From positions 7,910-21,907 of the forward strand of contig DBVQ01000100.1 in the NCBI GenBank assembly GCA_002308155.1: 13,998 nt of DNA, read 5' to 3'. Below, piece by piece: positions 6,938-12,596 of the stretch (within the stretch, counting starts at the first letter, position 1; the number at the start of each line of letters is the position of its first letter). Below the pieces are notes generated by a model that was not told where the DNA came from, ran no database searches, and saw only the letters and a list, made by a program, of their open reading frames with translations. A program made the position numbers and the translations under genes. The DNA is from Christensenella sp. UBA1260 (lineage in GTDB: Bacteria; Bacillota; Clostridia; Christensenellales; CAG-917).

Positions 6938-7768
6938 ATGAGCATTGCAGACCAGATTTTTATCAAAACTTGCAGAGATATCTTGGACAACGGCGTCAGC
7001 GACGCAAACTTGCCTGTCCGCCCTGTTTGGGAAGACGGCACACCTGCGCATACAATCAAAAAGTTTTGCGTAGTCAATCGCTATGACCTTTCAAAAGAGT
7101 TTCCAATCATAACGCTTCGTCGTACGGCTTTCAAGTCTGCAATTGACGAGCTTTTGTGGATTTGGCAAAAGAAGAGCAACAACGTTCACAACCTCAACTC
7201 TCACATCTGGGACAGCTGGGCGGATGAAACGGGCTCTATCGGCAAGGCATACGGCTATCAACTCGGCATAAAGCACATCTATCCGGAGGGCGAGTTTGAC
7301 CAAGTGGACAGAGTGCTCTACGACCTCAAAAACAATCCGCAATCCCGCCGCATCCTCACCAACATCTACAACTTCCAAGATTTGCACGAGATGCACCTCT
7401 ATCCGTGCGCGTATTCTATGACTTTCAACGTGACGGATGGCAAGCTCAATGCAATCCTCAACCAACGCAGCCAAGATACCTTGACAGCCAACAACTGGAA
7501 CGTTGTGCAATACTCCGTCCTCGTGCACATGATGGCGCAAGTGAGCGGACTTGAAGTCGGCGAGTTTGTGCACGTCATCAGCGACGCACACATCTATGAC
7601 AGACACATCCCGATTGTGGAAGAGATTTTGAAGAAAGAACCATATCCTGCTCCAACCTTCAAGATGAATCCGGACATCAAAAACTTCTATGACTTCACTG
7701 TCGACGATTTTGAACTTGAAAACTATCAATACCACAAATTGGATAAAAAAATCGAGGTCGCGATTTAA
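6938..7768 (+). CDS. thyA: Thymidylate synthase (ThyA type)
   Basis: Makes dTMP from dUMP with methylene-tetrahydrofolate as carbon donor and reductant, releasing dihydrofolate; cytosolic homodimer in the family. The 276-aa protein has ELLWIWQKKSNNV, WDSWADETGSIGKAYGYQ, NPQSRRILTNIYN with the phosphate-binding Arg residues, catalytic Cys157 in LYPCAYSM, NQRSQD with the second phosphate Arg-Ser, WNVVQYSVLVHMMAQVSGLEVGEFVHV with the dUMP-binding Asn, and SDAHIYDRH. The active site departs from the E. coli pattern: Cys is followed by Ala-Tyr instead of His, and the usual PFN segment is NWN. I believe this variant occurs in other Firmicutes, so activity is expected. ATG 6938 has AGGAGA 5 nt upstream. 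Its product dihydrofolate is the substrate of the next gene. Confidence 0.95.
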   Translation: MSIADQIFIKTCRDILDNGVSDANLPVRPVWEDGTPAHTIKKFCVVNRYDLSKEFPIITLRRTAFKSAIDELLWIWQKKSNNVHNLNSHIWDSWADETGSIGKAYGYQLGIKHIYPEGEFDQVDRVLYDLKNNPQSRRILTNIYNFQDLHEMHLYPCAYSMTFNVTDGKLNAILNQRSQDTLTANNWNVVQYSVLVHMMAQVSGLEVGEFVHVISDAHIYDRHIPIVEEILKKEPYPAPTFKMNPDIKNFYDFTVDDFELENYQYHKLDKKIEVAI

Positions 7769-7782
7769 TCAGGAGACAAAAA

Positions 7783-8295
7783 GTGAATACTATATTTGCA
7801 GCGGATTCAAAATGGGGGCTTGGCAAGAAAAACGGCTTGCTGTTTGACCTTAAAGCCGATATGCGCCACTTTGTTGAACACACAAAGGGCAAGACGGTCG
7901 TTATGGGGAGCAACACTCTCCGTTCTTTCCCAAACGGTATGCCACTCAAAAATCGCCTGAACATCGTGCTCAATCCCGACGGAGAGGACAAGGATGCCAA
8001 ACAAAGAGGCTACGTGCTTGCAAAGTCGCTTGACGAGCTCTTTGAGCTTTTGAAGGCGCAAGACCTTGACAACACCTATGTCATTGGTGGCGCAATGATG
8101 TATCGCACACCCCTGCCATATTGCAAATATGCTTATGTGACAAAGGTAGATGCAGACGGCGGCGCGGAAGTTTTTCACGAAAACCTTGACTTGCTCCCCG
8201 AATGGAAACTCATTGAAGTCGGCGAACCGCAAGAAGACAACGGCTACACCATCCGCTTCTGCACCTACGAAAACACAGCAGTAAAAAGTTTTTGA
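7783..8295 (+). CDS. folA: Dihydrofolate reductase
   Basis: NADPH-dependent reduction of dihydrofolate to tetrahydrofolate; trimethoprim target, cytosolic. The 170-aa protein is of usual length and shows AADSKWGLGKKNGLLFDLKAD at the N terminus, with Asp26 at the position of the catalytic acid, then KTVVMGSNTLRSFP (cofactor-binding MGxxTxxS), PLKNRLNIVLN, and YVIGGAMMYRTPLPYCKYAYVTKV (the IGG cofactor motif). The common LPW before the catalytic Asp is LLF here, a mild divergence. Start is GTG 7783 with AGGAGA ending 6 nt upstream; the gene begins 14 nt after thyA, and the two form the classic ThyA-DHFR pair that recycles folate oxidised by dTMP synthesis. Confidence 0.94.
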   Translation: MNTIFAADSKWGLGKKNGLLFDLKADMRHFVEHTKGKTVVMGSNTLRSFPNGMPLKNRLNIVLNPDGEDKDAKQRGYVLAKSLDELFELLKAQDLDNTYVIGGAMMYRTPLPYCKYAYVTKVDADGGAEVFHENLDLLPEWKLIEVGEPQEDNGYTIRFCTYENTAVKSF

Positions 8296-8321
8296 GGGAT
8301 TGATCCCTTTTATATCAAAAC

Positions 8322-8348
8322 AAGCCTTCTCATTTTGAGAAGGCTTTT
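8322..8348 (+). terminator. Terminator after folA
   Basis: AAGCCTTCTC (8322-8331), an ATTTT loop and GAGAAGGCTT (8337-8346) form a 10-bp perfect stem followed by T residues. A weaker GGGA/TCCC hairpin with TTTT (8296-8310) immediately after the folA stop may add to it. Confidence 0.88.
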
Positions 8349-8360
8349 CATTTGTTTAAA

Positions 8361-8640
8361 TGCGCGAAACAGGTTCAAAAACCAAACCATAAAAATGCGT
8401 GCCGCATAGGCACGCTCTCAAGCACAAGATTGCCGCGGAACACCAAATTGAGTGCTGTGTAGCCCTGACGGTTCAGCGGAAATCTTATGCGCGAAGGGGA
8501 TTCAAAAAACAAGTAAAAAAATGCGTGCCACATGGGCACGCCCTCAAGCACAAGATTGCACCGAAATACCGATTTGAGTCATTTTGTTCTTGTACGGTTT
8601 AGGCGCAATGTTGTGCGCGAAGGGGATTCAAAAAACAAGT
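8361..8640 (-). repeat. Tandem 126-bp repeats with terminator-like hairpins
   Basis: Two full units start at 8395 and 8521, exactly 126 bp apart. Both begin ATGCGTGCC, share TCAAGCACAAGATTGC near the front and end with TGCGCGAAGGGGATTC followed by an A-rich CAAGT (8488-8514 and 8614-8640). A degenerate copy of that tail precedes unit 1 (8361-8394), and a truncated head follows at 8641-8690. Read on the minus strand each unit ends in GCGTGCC, a 5-nt loop and GGCACGC (8397-8415 and 8523-8541) followed by ATTTTT, which looks like an intrinsic terminator. The middle of each unit can fold back: AAGATT with AATCTT, CCGC with GCGG and GAAC with GTTC in unit 1; ATTGC with GCAAT and CCG with CGG in unit 2. 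This suggests duplicated structured RNAs of about 100 nt, or a duplicated terminator/leader element. Confidence 0.8.
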
Positions 8641-8700
8641 CATAAAAAATGTGCGCATCCTAATTGGATACGCACATAAGATTGACTTGTTTTTTGAATC
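8625..8700. repeat. 17-bp perfect inverted repeat around a terminator
   Basis: GATTCAAAAAACAAGTC (8625-8641) and its exact reverse complement (8684-8700) flank a 42-bp stretch that holds the minus-strand terminator. The right arm covers two bases of the stop codon of the NYN gene, the left arm is the conserved tail of the 126-bp repeats. Confidence 0.85.
8644..8676 (-). terminator. Terminator of the NYN-domain gene
   Basis: On the minus strand TGTGCGTATCC, an AATTA loop and GGATGCGCACA form an 11-bp stem (one U-G pair) followed by TTTTTT. It lies 22 nt past the stop codon at 8699. Confidence 0.85.
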
Positions 8701-9370
8701 AGTCGCCCGCAAGAATCTTGTTGAATTGCTCGAGCAAGAGTTTCATTTGAGCATCGTCTTCGCTGTTTTGTGCAGGTGCTGGAGCAGGAGCTGGTGCAGG
8801 TGCCGGTGCTGGTGCAGGTGCCGGAGCTTGATATACAGGTTGTGGAGCAGGTGCTGCTTGTGGATGAGCAACCGGTCTTCTCTTTGGAGCTGGTGCTGCT
8901 GCGCCGACTCTCTTGTAGCCTGCATTCAAAACTGTTTGTGTTGTCGCATTGGCATCAAGCATGATGACCTTGTTGCAGAGAACGGAGTTCTTGTCTGGTT
9001 CCAAAACGCCGGCAACGACGTCCTTGCCGTATGCTTTCAAATATGCGATAAGTGGAGTGATGTCGCCGTTTCCGTAAATGAGGAAGAAACCGTCGATATT
9101 TGGGAATTGAGCAAGTCTTGCTGCGTCGATGACTTGACGGAGGTCGAGTTTGCCTTTTCTCTTCTTTGGAAGTGCGGAGAGTGCATCATAGCTGTTTTCT
9201 TGGATGAACTCACCGTAGTCTTTTGTACGCTTTGCGGAATATCCGTAGAACTTGCAAGCTGCGATTTCGCCGATGCGAGAAAGTTCCTCAAGAGCGGATG
9301 CAAAAACACCGAACGGAACTCTGACACTTTCGATATCAGCGAGGACAACATATTTCTTTGAATTTGCCAT
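8699..9370 (-). CDS. NYN/PIN-like (LabA/DUF88-type) domain protein with Pro-Ala linker
   Basis: Protein of 223 aa, probably cytosolic, with no signal peptide or membrane segment. Residues 5-145 resemble the NYN branch of PIN-like nucleases: a strand ending in Asp12 (YVVLADIES), Asp76 in LDLRQVIDAARLAQ, then NIDGFFLIYGNGDITPLI with Asp103 where the family has SGDGDFxPLV, followed by LKAYGKDVVAGVLEP and VLCNKVIMLDA. The three acids are at the expected metal-binding places, so RNA cleavage is plausible but inferred. Residues about 154-200 are a low-complexity Ala/Pro/Gln tract including nine consecutive Pro-Ala pairs, ending in a short acidic, Leu-rich helix (MKLLLEQFNKIL) that may mediate contacts. 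GAGGAG sits about 7 nt before ATG 9370. It stands alone between its own terminator and ogg. The acronym-level family call is firm; the biological role is unknown. Confidence 0.75.
   Translation of the reverse strand: MANSKKYVVLADIESVRVPFGVFASALEELSRIGEIAACKFYGYSAKRTKDYGEFIQENSYDALSALPKKRKGKLDLRQVIDAARLAQFPNIDGFFLIYGNGDITPLIAYLKAYGKDVVAGVLEPDKNSVLCNKVIMLDANATTQTVLNAGYKRVGAAAPAPKRRPVAHPQAAPAPQPVYQAPAPAPAPAPAPAPAPAPAQNSEDDAQMKLLLEQFNKILAGD
8771..8828 (-). repeat. Hexanucleotide-like repeat encoding the Pro-Ala tract
   Basis: On the plus strand the stretch is built of variants of GGTGCT/GGTGCA/GGAGCT, encoding alternating Ala and Pro codons on the minus strand. Such runs expand and contract easily by slippage, always in steps of two residues, so linker length may vary between strains. 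Confidence 0.7.
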
Positions 9371-9386
9371 AGATTTTCTCCTCTTT

Positions 9387-9410
9387 TACAGCACAAAATT
9401 GTATGCTGTA
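9387..9410 (-). promoter_or_regulatory. Inverted repeat in the 5' region of the NYN gene
   Basis: TACAGCA-N10-TGCTGTA with perfect 7-bp arms, ending 3 nt before the GAGGAG of the NYN gene. It could be an operator or an mRNA hairpin next to the ribosome binding site. The promoter is not clear: the AT-rich stretch at 9411-9460 holds several possible -10 boxes but no good -35. Confidence 0.5.
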
Positions 9411-9462
9411 CTTTATCATATTTATAACTAAAATATATTTTATAATAAAACTTTGATTTTGT

Positions 9463-10284
9463 CTATACTTTGTCACTATTTTTTTCATTTCTTTTATAAA
9501 AAAATAACCATTGTTGCACGAAACCAGCGTGATAACCATACTTTTGTATCAATAAAGTGGCCATTTTGTCAGCTGGCACATTTTTGTACTCTTCTTCAAA
9601 CACCTTTTTTATCCATGTATCGACAGGAAAAACGTCAAATCTGTTGAAGCCAAAAAGCAAGATGCAATCAGCAACTTTTCTCCCCACGCCGTAGAGGGAC
9701 AACAGCTTTACGCGAAGTGCGTCCGTTGAAAGGGCTTTCCACTCTTCAAAATCAACGCCGACAAGGGCTTTTGCAACTCTATCAAGATACGCCGCGCGAT
9801 AGCCTGCACCAAGCTTTGCATAGAACTCCTCGCCCACATTTGCAAGTGCCTCAACAGTTGGGAAAGCATGATAGCCTCCCATGTCATCGCCAAGCGCATC
9901 GCAAATGCGCTCAATAATCCCCTTGATGCGCGGGATATGATTGTTTTGTGAAATGATGAAGGAAAAGATCGTCTCCTTAGGATCTTGACGCAAAATATGT
10001 ATGCCTCTGCCATATTCAATGGCTTCGCTCACCATGCCGCCGTCTGCGCACTCAACTTGCAATGCCCGATAGTCCGTGTCAAAATCAAAATAGTGCTTGA
10101 AAAACTCCGCGTCGTCGCACTCAAAGCGATATTTAGTGCCAAGGTCAATTATGTCCGCGCAGTGTCTGCCCGCACAAATCCTGTATCCGCCGTCAATCTG
10201 TTTGAACCTGAACACCTGTCCGCAATCGAGCGTCTGCCATACGTCAAACGTCGGCGTTTTTTCTATCGTAAAAACTTCCTTCAT
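9463..10284 (-). CDS. ogg: 8-oxoguanine DNA glycosylase (OGG1 type)
   Basis: Base-excision repair enzyme of 273 aa that removes 8-oxoguanine and, by beta-elimination, nicks the abasic site. The N-terminal OGG domain is visible (FDVWQTLDCGQVFRFK, residues 13-28). The HhH-GPD domain follows: SFIISQNNHIPRIKGIIERIC, AGYRAAYLDRVAKAL, and the hairpin LYGVGRKVADCILLFGF carrying catalytic Lys203; Asp222 in FPVDTWIKKV is the helper acid, 19 residues later as in human OGG1 (Lys249/Asp268). Start ATG 10284 matches family length; the in-frame TTG 10326 lies upstream of the -10 box and would not be transcribed. No Shine-Dalgarno sequence is present, and the promoter predicts a nearly leaderless mRNA. Ends 93 bp before the NYN gene. 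Confidence 0.93.
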   Translation of the reverse strand: MKEVFTIEKTPTFDVWQTLDCGQVFRFKQIDGGYRICAGRHCADIIDLGTKYRFECDDAEFFKHYFDFDTDYRALQVECADGGMVSEAIEYGRGIHILRQDPKETIFSFIISQNNHIPRIKGIIERICDALGDDMGGYHAFPTVEALANVGEEFYAKLGAGYRAAYLDRVAKALVGVDFEEWKALSTDALRVKLLSLYGVGRKVADCILLFGFNRFDVFPVDTWIKKVFEEEYKNVPADKMATLLIQKYGYHAGFVQQWLFFYKRNEKNSDKV

Positions 10285-10293
10285 AATATTTAT

Positions 10294-10322
10294 ATTATAA
10301 CAATATAAAATGTTTTTTTCAA
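10294..10322 (-). promoter_or_regulatory. ogg promoter (near-leaderless)
   Basis: Minus-strand -35 TTGAAA (10322-10317), 17-bp spacer, perfect -10 TATAAT (10299-10294) preceded by TGT (extended -10). Only 9 nt separate the -10 box from ATG 10284, so the start would fall near 10287, leaving an untranslated leader of about 3 nt. Confidence 0.8.
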
Positions 10323-10340
10323 CCAAAAACTAGTTGGTTG
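10320..10340. promoter_or_regulatory. Inverted repeat over both divergent -35 boxes
   Basis: CAACCAA (10320-10326) and TTGGTTG (10334-10340) are perfect 7-bp arms spaced by 7 nt. The left arm overlaps the ogg -35 and the right arm overlaps the plsC -35, a position suited to a shared repressor. No regulator gene is adjacent. Confidence 0.55.
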
Positions 10341-10366
10341 CAAAAACGTCAAAAATATGATATATT
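10338..10366 (+). promoter_or_regulatory. Promoter of the PlsC-like gene (leaderless)
   Basis: TTGCAA (10338-10343), 17-bp spacer, TATATT (10361-10366) with TGA just upstream (extended -10). ATG 10373 begins 7 bases after the last base of the -10 box, which is the expected transcription start itself. Confidence 0.78.
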
Positions 10367-10372
10367 AAAATT

Positions 10373-11158
10373 ATGAAAGTAAGTCCATTTGCAAAAATTA
10401 TGTCCCCTCTCGCAAAATTGATTTTCAAAAAGAGCGAGACAATATCCAAGCAGGAACTTCACGCTGACGAACCGGCAGTATTCCTATGCAATCACTCGGG
10501 AGCGATTGGCCCTGCGCTTATGACGCTCTATTTCAAGCGTCCGCACAAGACATGGGTGATTTCTTATGCGATGGACAAAAAGGTCGGTCCAAACTACTTC
10601 TTCCATGACGGCTTTTTTGGGCGTTCAAAAAAGTGTAAATGGTTTTATAGGCTCGTATCCAAGATGCTCATGCCGCTTTTGCGCAGATTGCTCACAGGCG
10701 GAGATCCTATCATCGTTTATCATGATAGACGAATTATGGAGACTTTCAAAGAGAGCGTCGAAGCACTTGAAGAAGGCAAGGACCTCGTCATCTTCCCTGA
10801 ATCCCCTGTCCGCGCAACCGAATATGTCAGCACGGTGTACGACGGCTTTGCAGACGTCGGCAGAATGTACTATAAAAAGACCGGCAAATGCGTCAAGTTC
10901 TACCCTGTCTATTGCGAAAATCAAAACCACGTGATCTCTATTGGCGAACCGATTGCCTACAATCCGGATCTCCCAAACCGCGAAGAGCGTCGCCTCATTG
11001 CCGAATACATCCAAAACGGCATTGACTCCCTTGCGCGTGAACTCCCTGAGCACAAACCAAGACCGTTTATGATGCCCGTCTGGTATGAGTACTACGGCGA
11101 ATACGAAAATGATGTCGCAGCTTATTGGAAGCTTTGCGATCAAAAGAAATCCGATTAA
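10373..11158 (+). CDS. PlsC-like glycerolipid acyltransferase, atypical motifs
   Basis: About 261 aa, related to the 1-acylglycerol-3-phosphate acyltransferase superfamily that transfers acyl chains to lysophospholipids at the inner membrane face. The family block I appears as VFLCNHSGAIGPAL (residues 36-49): Asn-His is kept (His41) but the Asp of the usual HX4D is Gly46. Block III is IFPESPVR (Glu143), where FPEG is usual, and a final block is KFYPVYCENQNHVISIGEPI, with the Pro of the VPV-like motif. A hydrophobic patch (VSKMLMPLLRRLL) may serve membrane association; no full transmembrane span is clear. The acyltransferase fold is likely, but loss of the Asp partner of the catalytic His makes the precise chemistry uncertain. 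No Shine-Dalgarno sequence; the promoter predicts a leaderless mRNA. Single-gene unit closed by a strong terminator. Confidence 0.75.
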   Translation: MKVSPFAKIMSPLAKLIFKKSETISKQELHADEPAVFLCNHSGAIGPALMTLYFKRPHKTWVISYAMDKKVGPNYFFHDGFFGRSKKCKWFYRLVSKMLMPLLRRLLTGGDPIIVYHDRRIMETFKESVEALEEGKDLVIFPESPVRATEYVSTVYDGFADVGRMYYKKTGKCVKFYPVYCENQNHVISIGEPIAYNPDLPNREERRLIAEYIQNGIDSLARELPEHKPRPFMMPVWYEYYGEYENDVAAYWKLCDQKKSD

Positions 11159-11197
11159 AAACCGCGTGATTTAGCGACCTGCATTGTCAACTACAAC

Positions 11198-11225
11198 AAA
11201 AGGCACTCAAATGAGTGCCTTTTTG
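11198..11225 (+). terminator. Terminator after the PlsC-like gene
   Basis: AAAAGGCACTC (11198-11208), an AAAT loop and GAGTGCCTTTT (11213-11223) form an 11-bp perfect stem ending in T residues. Confidence 0.9.
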
Positions 11226-11588
11226 ATATGCTTTGCGTCAATCAACCCTAAATAAAGTTGCCTTTCTCCTTCGTAAGGTTCTTCCCAAAGTGATTACCCC
11301 GCAAGCGGGTCCCACCACCTTTGGGACGACCCGTCGTCCCTCGCCCAAGTACCGTTCACTCATTATGCCACGCATCTTTGGGCGGATAAAAACCGAAGCC
11401 CGCCGTCGATGCGTACTGTCCGTATGCTCACTCCTCACAGCGGTCGCCGCCCTGCGGCTCCAATTCCGTCTTCGAAAAAGTGAACATCGTGCTCACGCCC
11501 GACCATACCAAACATCCAAAAACTGCTCAATTTTGATGAATAATAACACCAAAAAACGGCAATATTTGGATGAAGAACAAGGAAACAA
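11226..11588. other. GC-rich hairpin-dense region without a convincing gene
   Basis: GC is about 60% over 11281-11460 by hand count of 180 bases, above neighbouring genes and flanks. Dense local foldback is visible: CCCAAAG (11284-11290) with CTTTGGG (11319-11325), enclosing CCCGC-AA-GCGGG (11298-11309); then GGGACGA (11323-11329) with TCGTCCC (11334-11340), sharing bases with the first stem so the two compete. Further on CATCCAAA (11513-11520) pairs with TTTGGATG (11565-11572). Short open frames exist on both strands (66 aa at 11238-11438 minus, 138 aa at 11233-11649 plus), but they lack ribosome binding sites and recognisable domains and are Arg-rich as expected of GC-rich noise. Could be a structured RNA or a remnant of a repeated or mobile element. 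Confidence 0.5.
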
Positions 11589-11638
11589 AATAAATAACGC
11601 CACCCAGTGTACTACTGCGTACACGGTGGCGTTTATTT
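11589..11638 (-). terminator. Terminator of the rplU-prp-rpmA operon
   Basis: CGCCACC (11598-11604) and GTGTAC (11607-11612) pair with GTACAC (11619-11624) and GGTGGCG (11625-11631); CA at 11605-11606 is bulged. On the minus strand TTATTTATTTT follows, and on the plus strand TTTATTTG follows, so it may work both ways. It lies about 45 nt after the rpmA stop. Confidence 0.8.
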
Positions 11639-11679
11639 GTTGTAGTTGACGAAGTTATTCGCCTAATAGTGCCGTTTTT

Positions 11680-11955
11680 TTAGTCTGCGTAAACGGAAAC
11701 CTGCTTACGGAATTTACCCACACGCTCAAACTTTACTGTACCGTCGATGAGAGCAAACAATGTGTCATCTTTGCCGATGCCGACGTTGTTGCCTGGGTGA
11801 TATTTTGTGCCTCTTTGGCGAACGAGAATGTTGCCTGCGAGAACATATTGACCATCGGCGCGCTTTGGTCCAAGTCTCTTGGACTCGCTATCACGACCGT
11901 TGTGTGAAGAACCAGTACCTTTTTTATGAGCGAACAATTGAATGTTAATAAACAT
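11680..11955 (-). CDS. rpmA: 50S ribosomal protein L27
   Basis: Large-subunit protein of 91 aa whose N-terminal tail reaches the peptidyl transferase centre. Sequence is canonical: HKKGTGSSHNGRDSESKRLGPKR, then GQYVLAGNILVRQRGTKYHPGNNVGIGKDDTLFALIDGTVKFE. It begins with the short extension MFINIQLF before AHKKG, the Firmicutes-type leader (usual form ending LQFF) that the protease Prp removes before the Ala; Prp is encoded just upstream. GGAGGT lies 8 nt before ATG 11955. Last gene of its operon. Confidence 0.97.
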   Translation of the reverse strand: MFINIQLFAHKKGTGSSHNGRDSESKRLGPKRADGQYVLAGNILVRQRGTKYHPGNNVGIGKDDTLFALIDGTVKFERVGKFRKQVSVYAD

Positions 11956-11956
11956 A

Positions 11957-12286
11957 TTATTCTACCTCCAATGAAATGAAGTCCGAAAAGTTTTCGTAGA
12001 GGTCGGACACCCCGAGATATGCGGTTTTCAAAATGACGTCCGCGTCATGCGCTTGCTCATCTGTGAGAGTTTTTGGAAGGATTGCTTTGAGATATCCGTC
12101 CTTCTCGTTGACCTCGTAGCCGATATTAACGCCCACGATGCTCATTATGCCGAGAACTGCCGTTTGGACGATTGAACTTAGTGACGCACAAACGATATCT
12201 TCGCCTTCGTCTGCATAGTCGCAATGCCCTGAGCACTCAACGCCCACAAACTTTCCGTCGTATTTTTGAAACCTTACTTTGGTCAT
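11957..12286 (-). CDS. prp: Ribosomal-processing cysteine protease Prp
   Basis: Small cytosolic cysteine protease of 109 aa (YsxB family) that cleaves the N-terminal extension of L27. The family active site is clear: CSGHCDYADEGEDIVCASLS with His21 and Cys33. The rest matches the family's small alpha/beta fold (VQTAVLGI, GYLKAILP, LKTAYLGVSDL). It sits between rplU and rpmA, the conserved position, 1 nt after the rplU stop and 1 nt before the rpmA start, so translation is probably coupled. Its presence agrees with the L27 leader peptide seen next door. Confidence 0.95.
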   Translation of the reverse strand: MTKVRFQKYDGKFVGVECSGHCDYADEGEDIVCASLSSIVQTAVLGIMSIVGVNIGYEVNEKDGYLKAILPKTLTDEQAHDADVILKTAYLGVSDLYENFSDFISLEVE

Positions 12287-12287
12287 A

Positions 12288-12596
12288 TTAGCCCTCGATT
12301 GAGACTATCTTCAACTCGGTGTACGGTTGACGATGACCTTGACGCTTTCTGATTTGCTTTTTGGATTTGTAATGGAAGACGAGAACCTTTGGATACTTGT
12401 CTTGTGCGCTCACTTCTGCCAAAACCTTTGCGTTTTTTGCAGCGTCGCCAGCCTTCACATTACCCTTGTCGTCAGCAACCAAAAGGGCTTTGAGCTCAAC
12501 TTTTGCTCCGACTTCTGCATCGAGTTTTTCAACTCTGACGAGATCGTCTTTTGCCACCTTGTATTGTTTGCCGCCGCATTCAATAATTGCGTACAT
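12288..12596 (-). CDS. rplU: 50S ribosomal protein L21
   Basis: Large-subunit protein of 102 aa that binds 23S rRNA. Canonical start MYAIIECGGKQYKV, then VRVEKLDAEVGAKVEL, VLVFHYKSKKQIRKRQGHRQPYTELKIVSI with the typical basic KSKKQIRKRQGHRQ rRNA-binding stretch. ATG 12596 is chosen because GAGGAGG lies 7 nt upstream and matches family length; the in-frame start at 12641 would add 15 residues that lie in the leader. First gene of rplU-prp-rpmA. Confidence 0.97.
   Translation of the reverse strand: MYAIIECGGKQYKVAKDDLVRVEKLDAEVGAKVELKALLVADDKGNVKAGDAAKNAKVLAEVSAQDKYPKVLVFHYKSKKQIRKRQGHRQPYTELKIVSIEG

Noticed and set aside
8399..8602. 67-aa open frame across the 126-bp repeats
   Set aside because: The internal peptide repeat only reflects the DNA repeat; no ribosome site and the hairpins fit an RNA or terminator better.
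8651..9361. 236-aa Trp/Cys-rich open frame opposite the NYN gene
   Set aside because: Its odd composition is the complement of the Pro-Ala repeat; no ribosome site and the minus-strand gene has clear motifs, ribosome site and terminator.
11233..11649. 138-aa plus-strand and 66-aa minus-strand (11238-11438) open frames
   Set aside because: Arg/Ser-rich translations of GC-rich DNA, no ribosome sites, no motifs; the longer one runs through a terminator.
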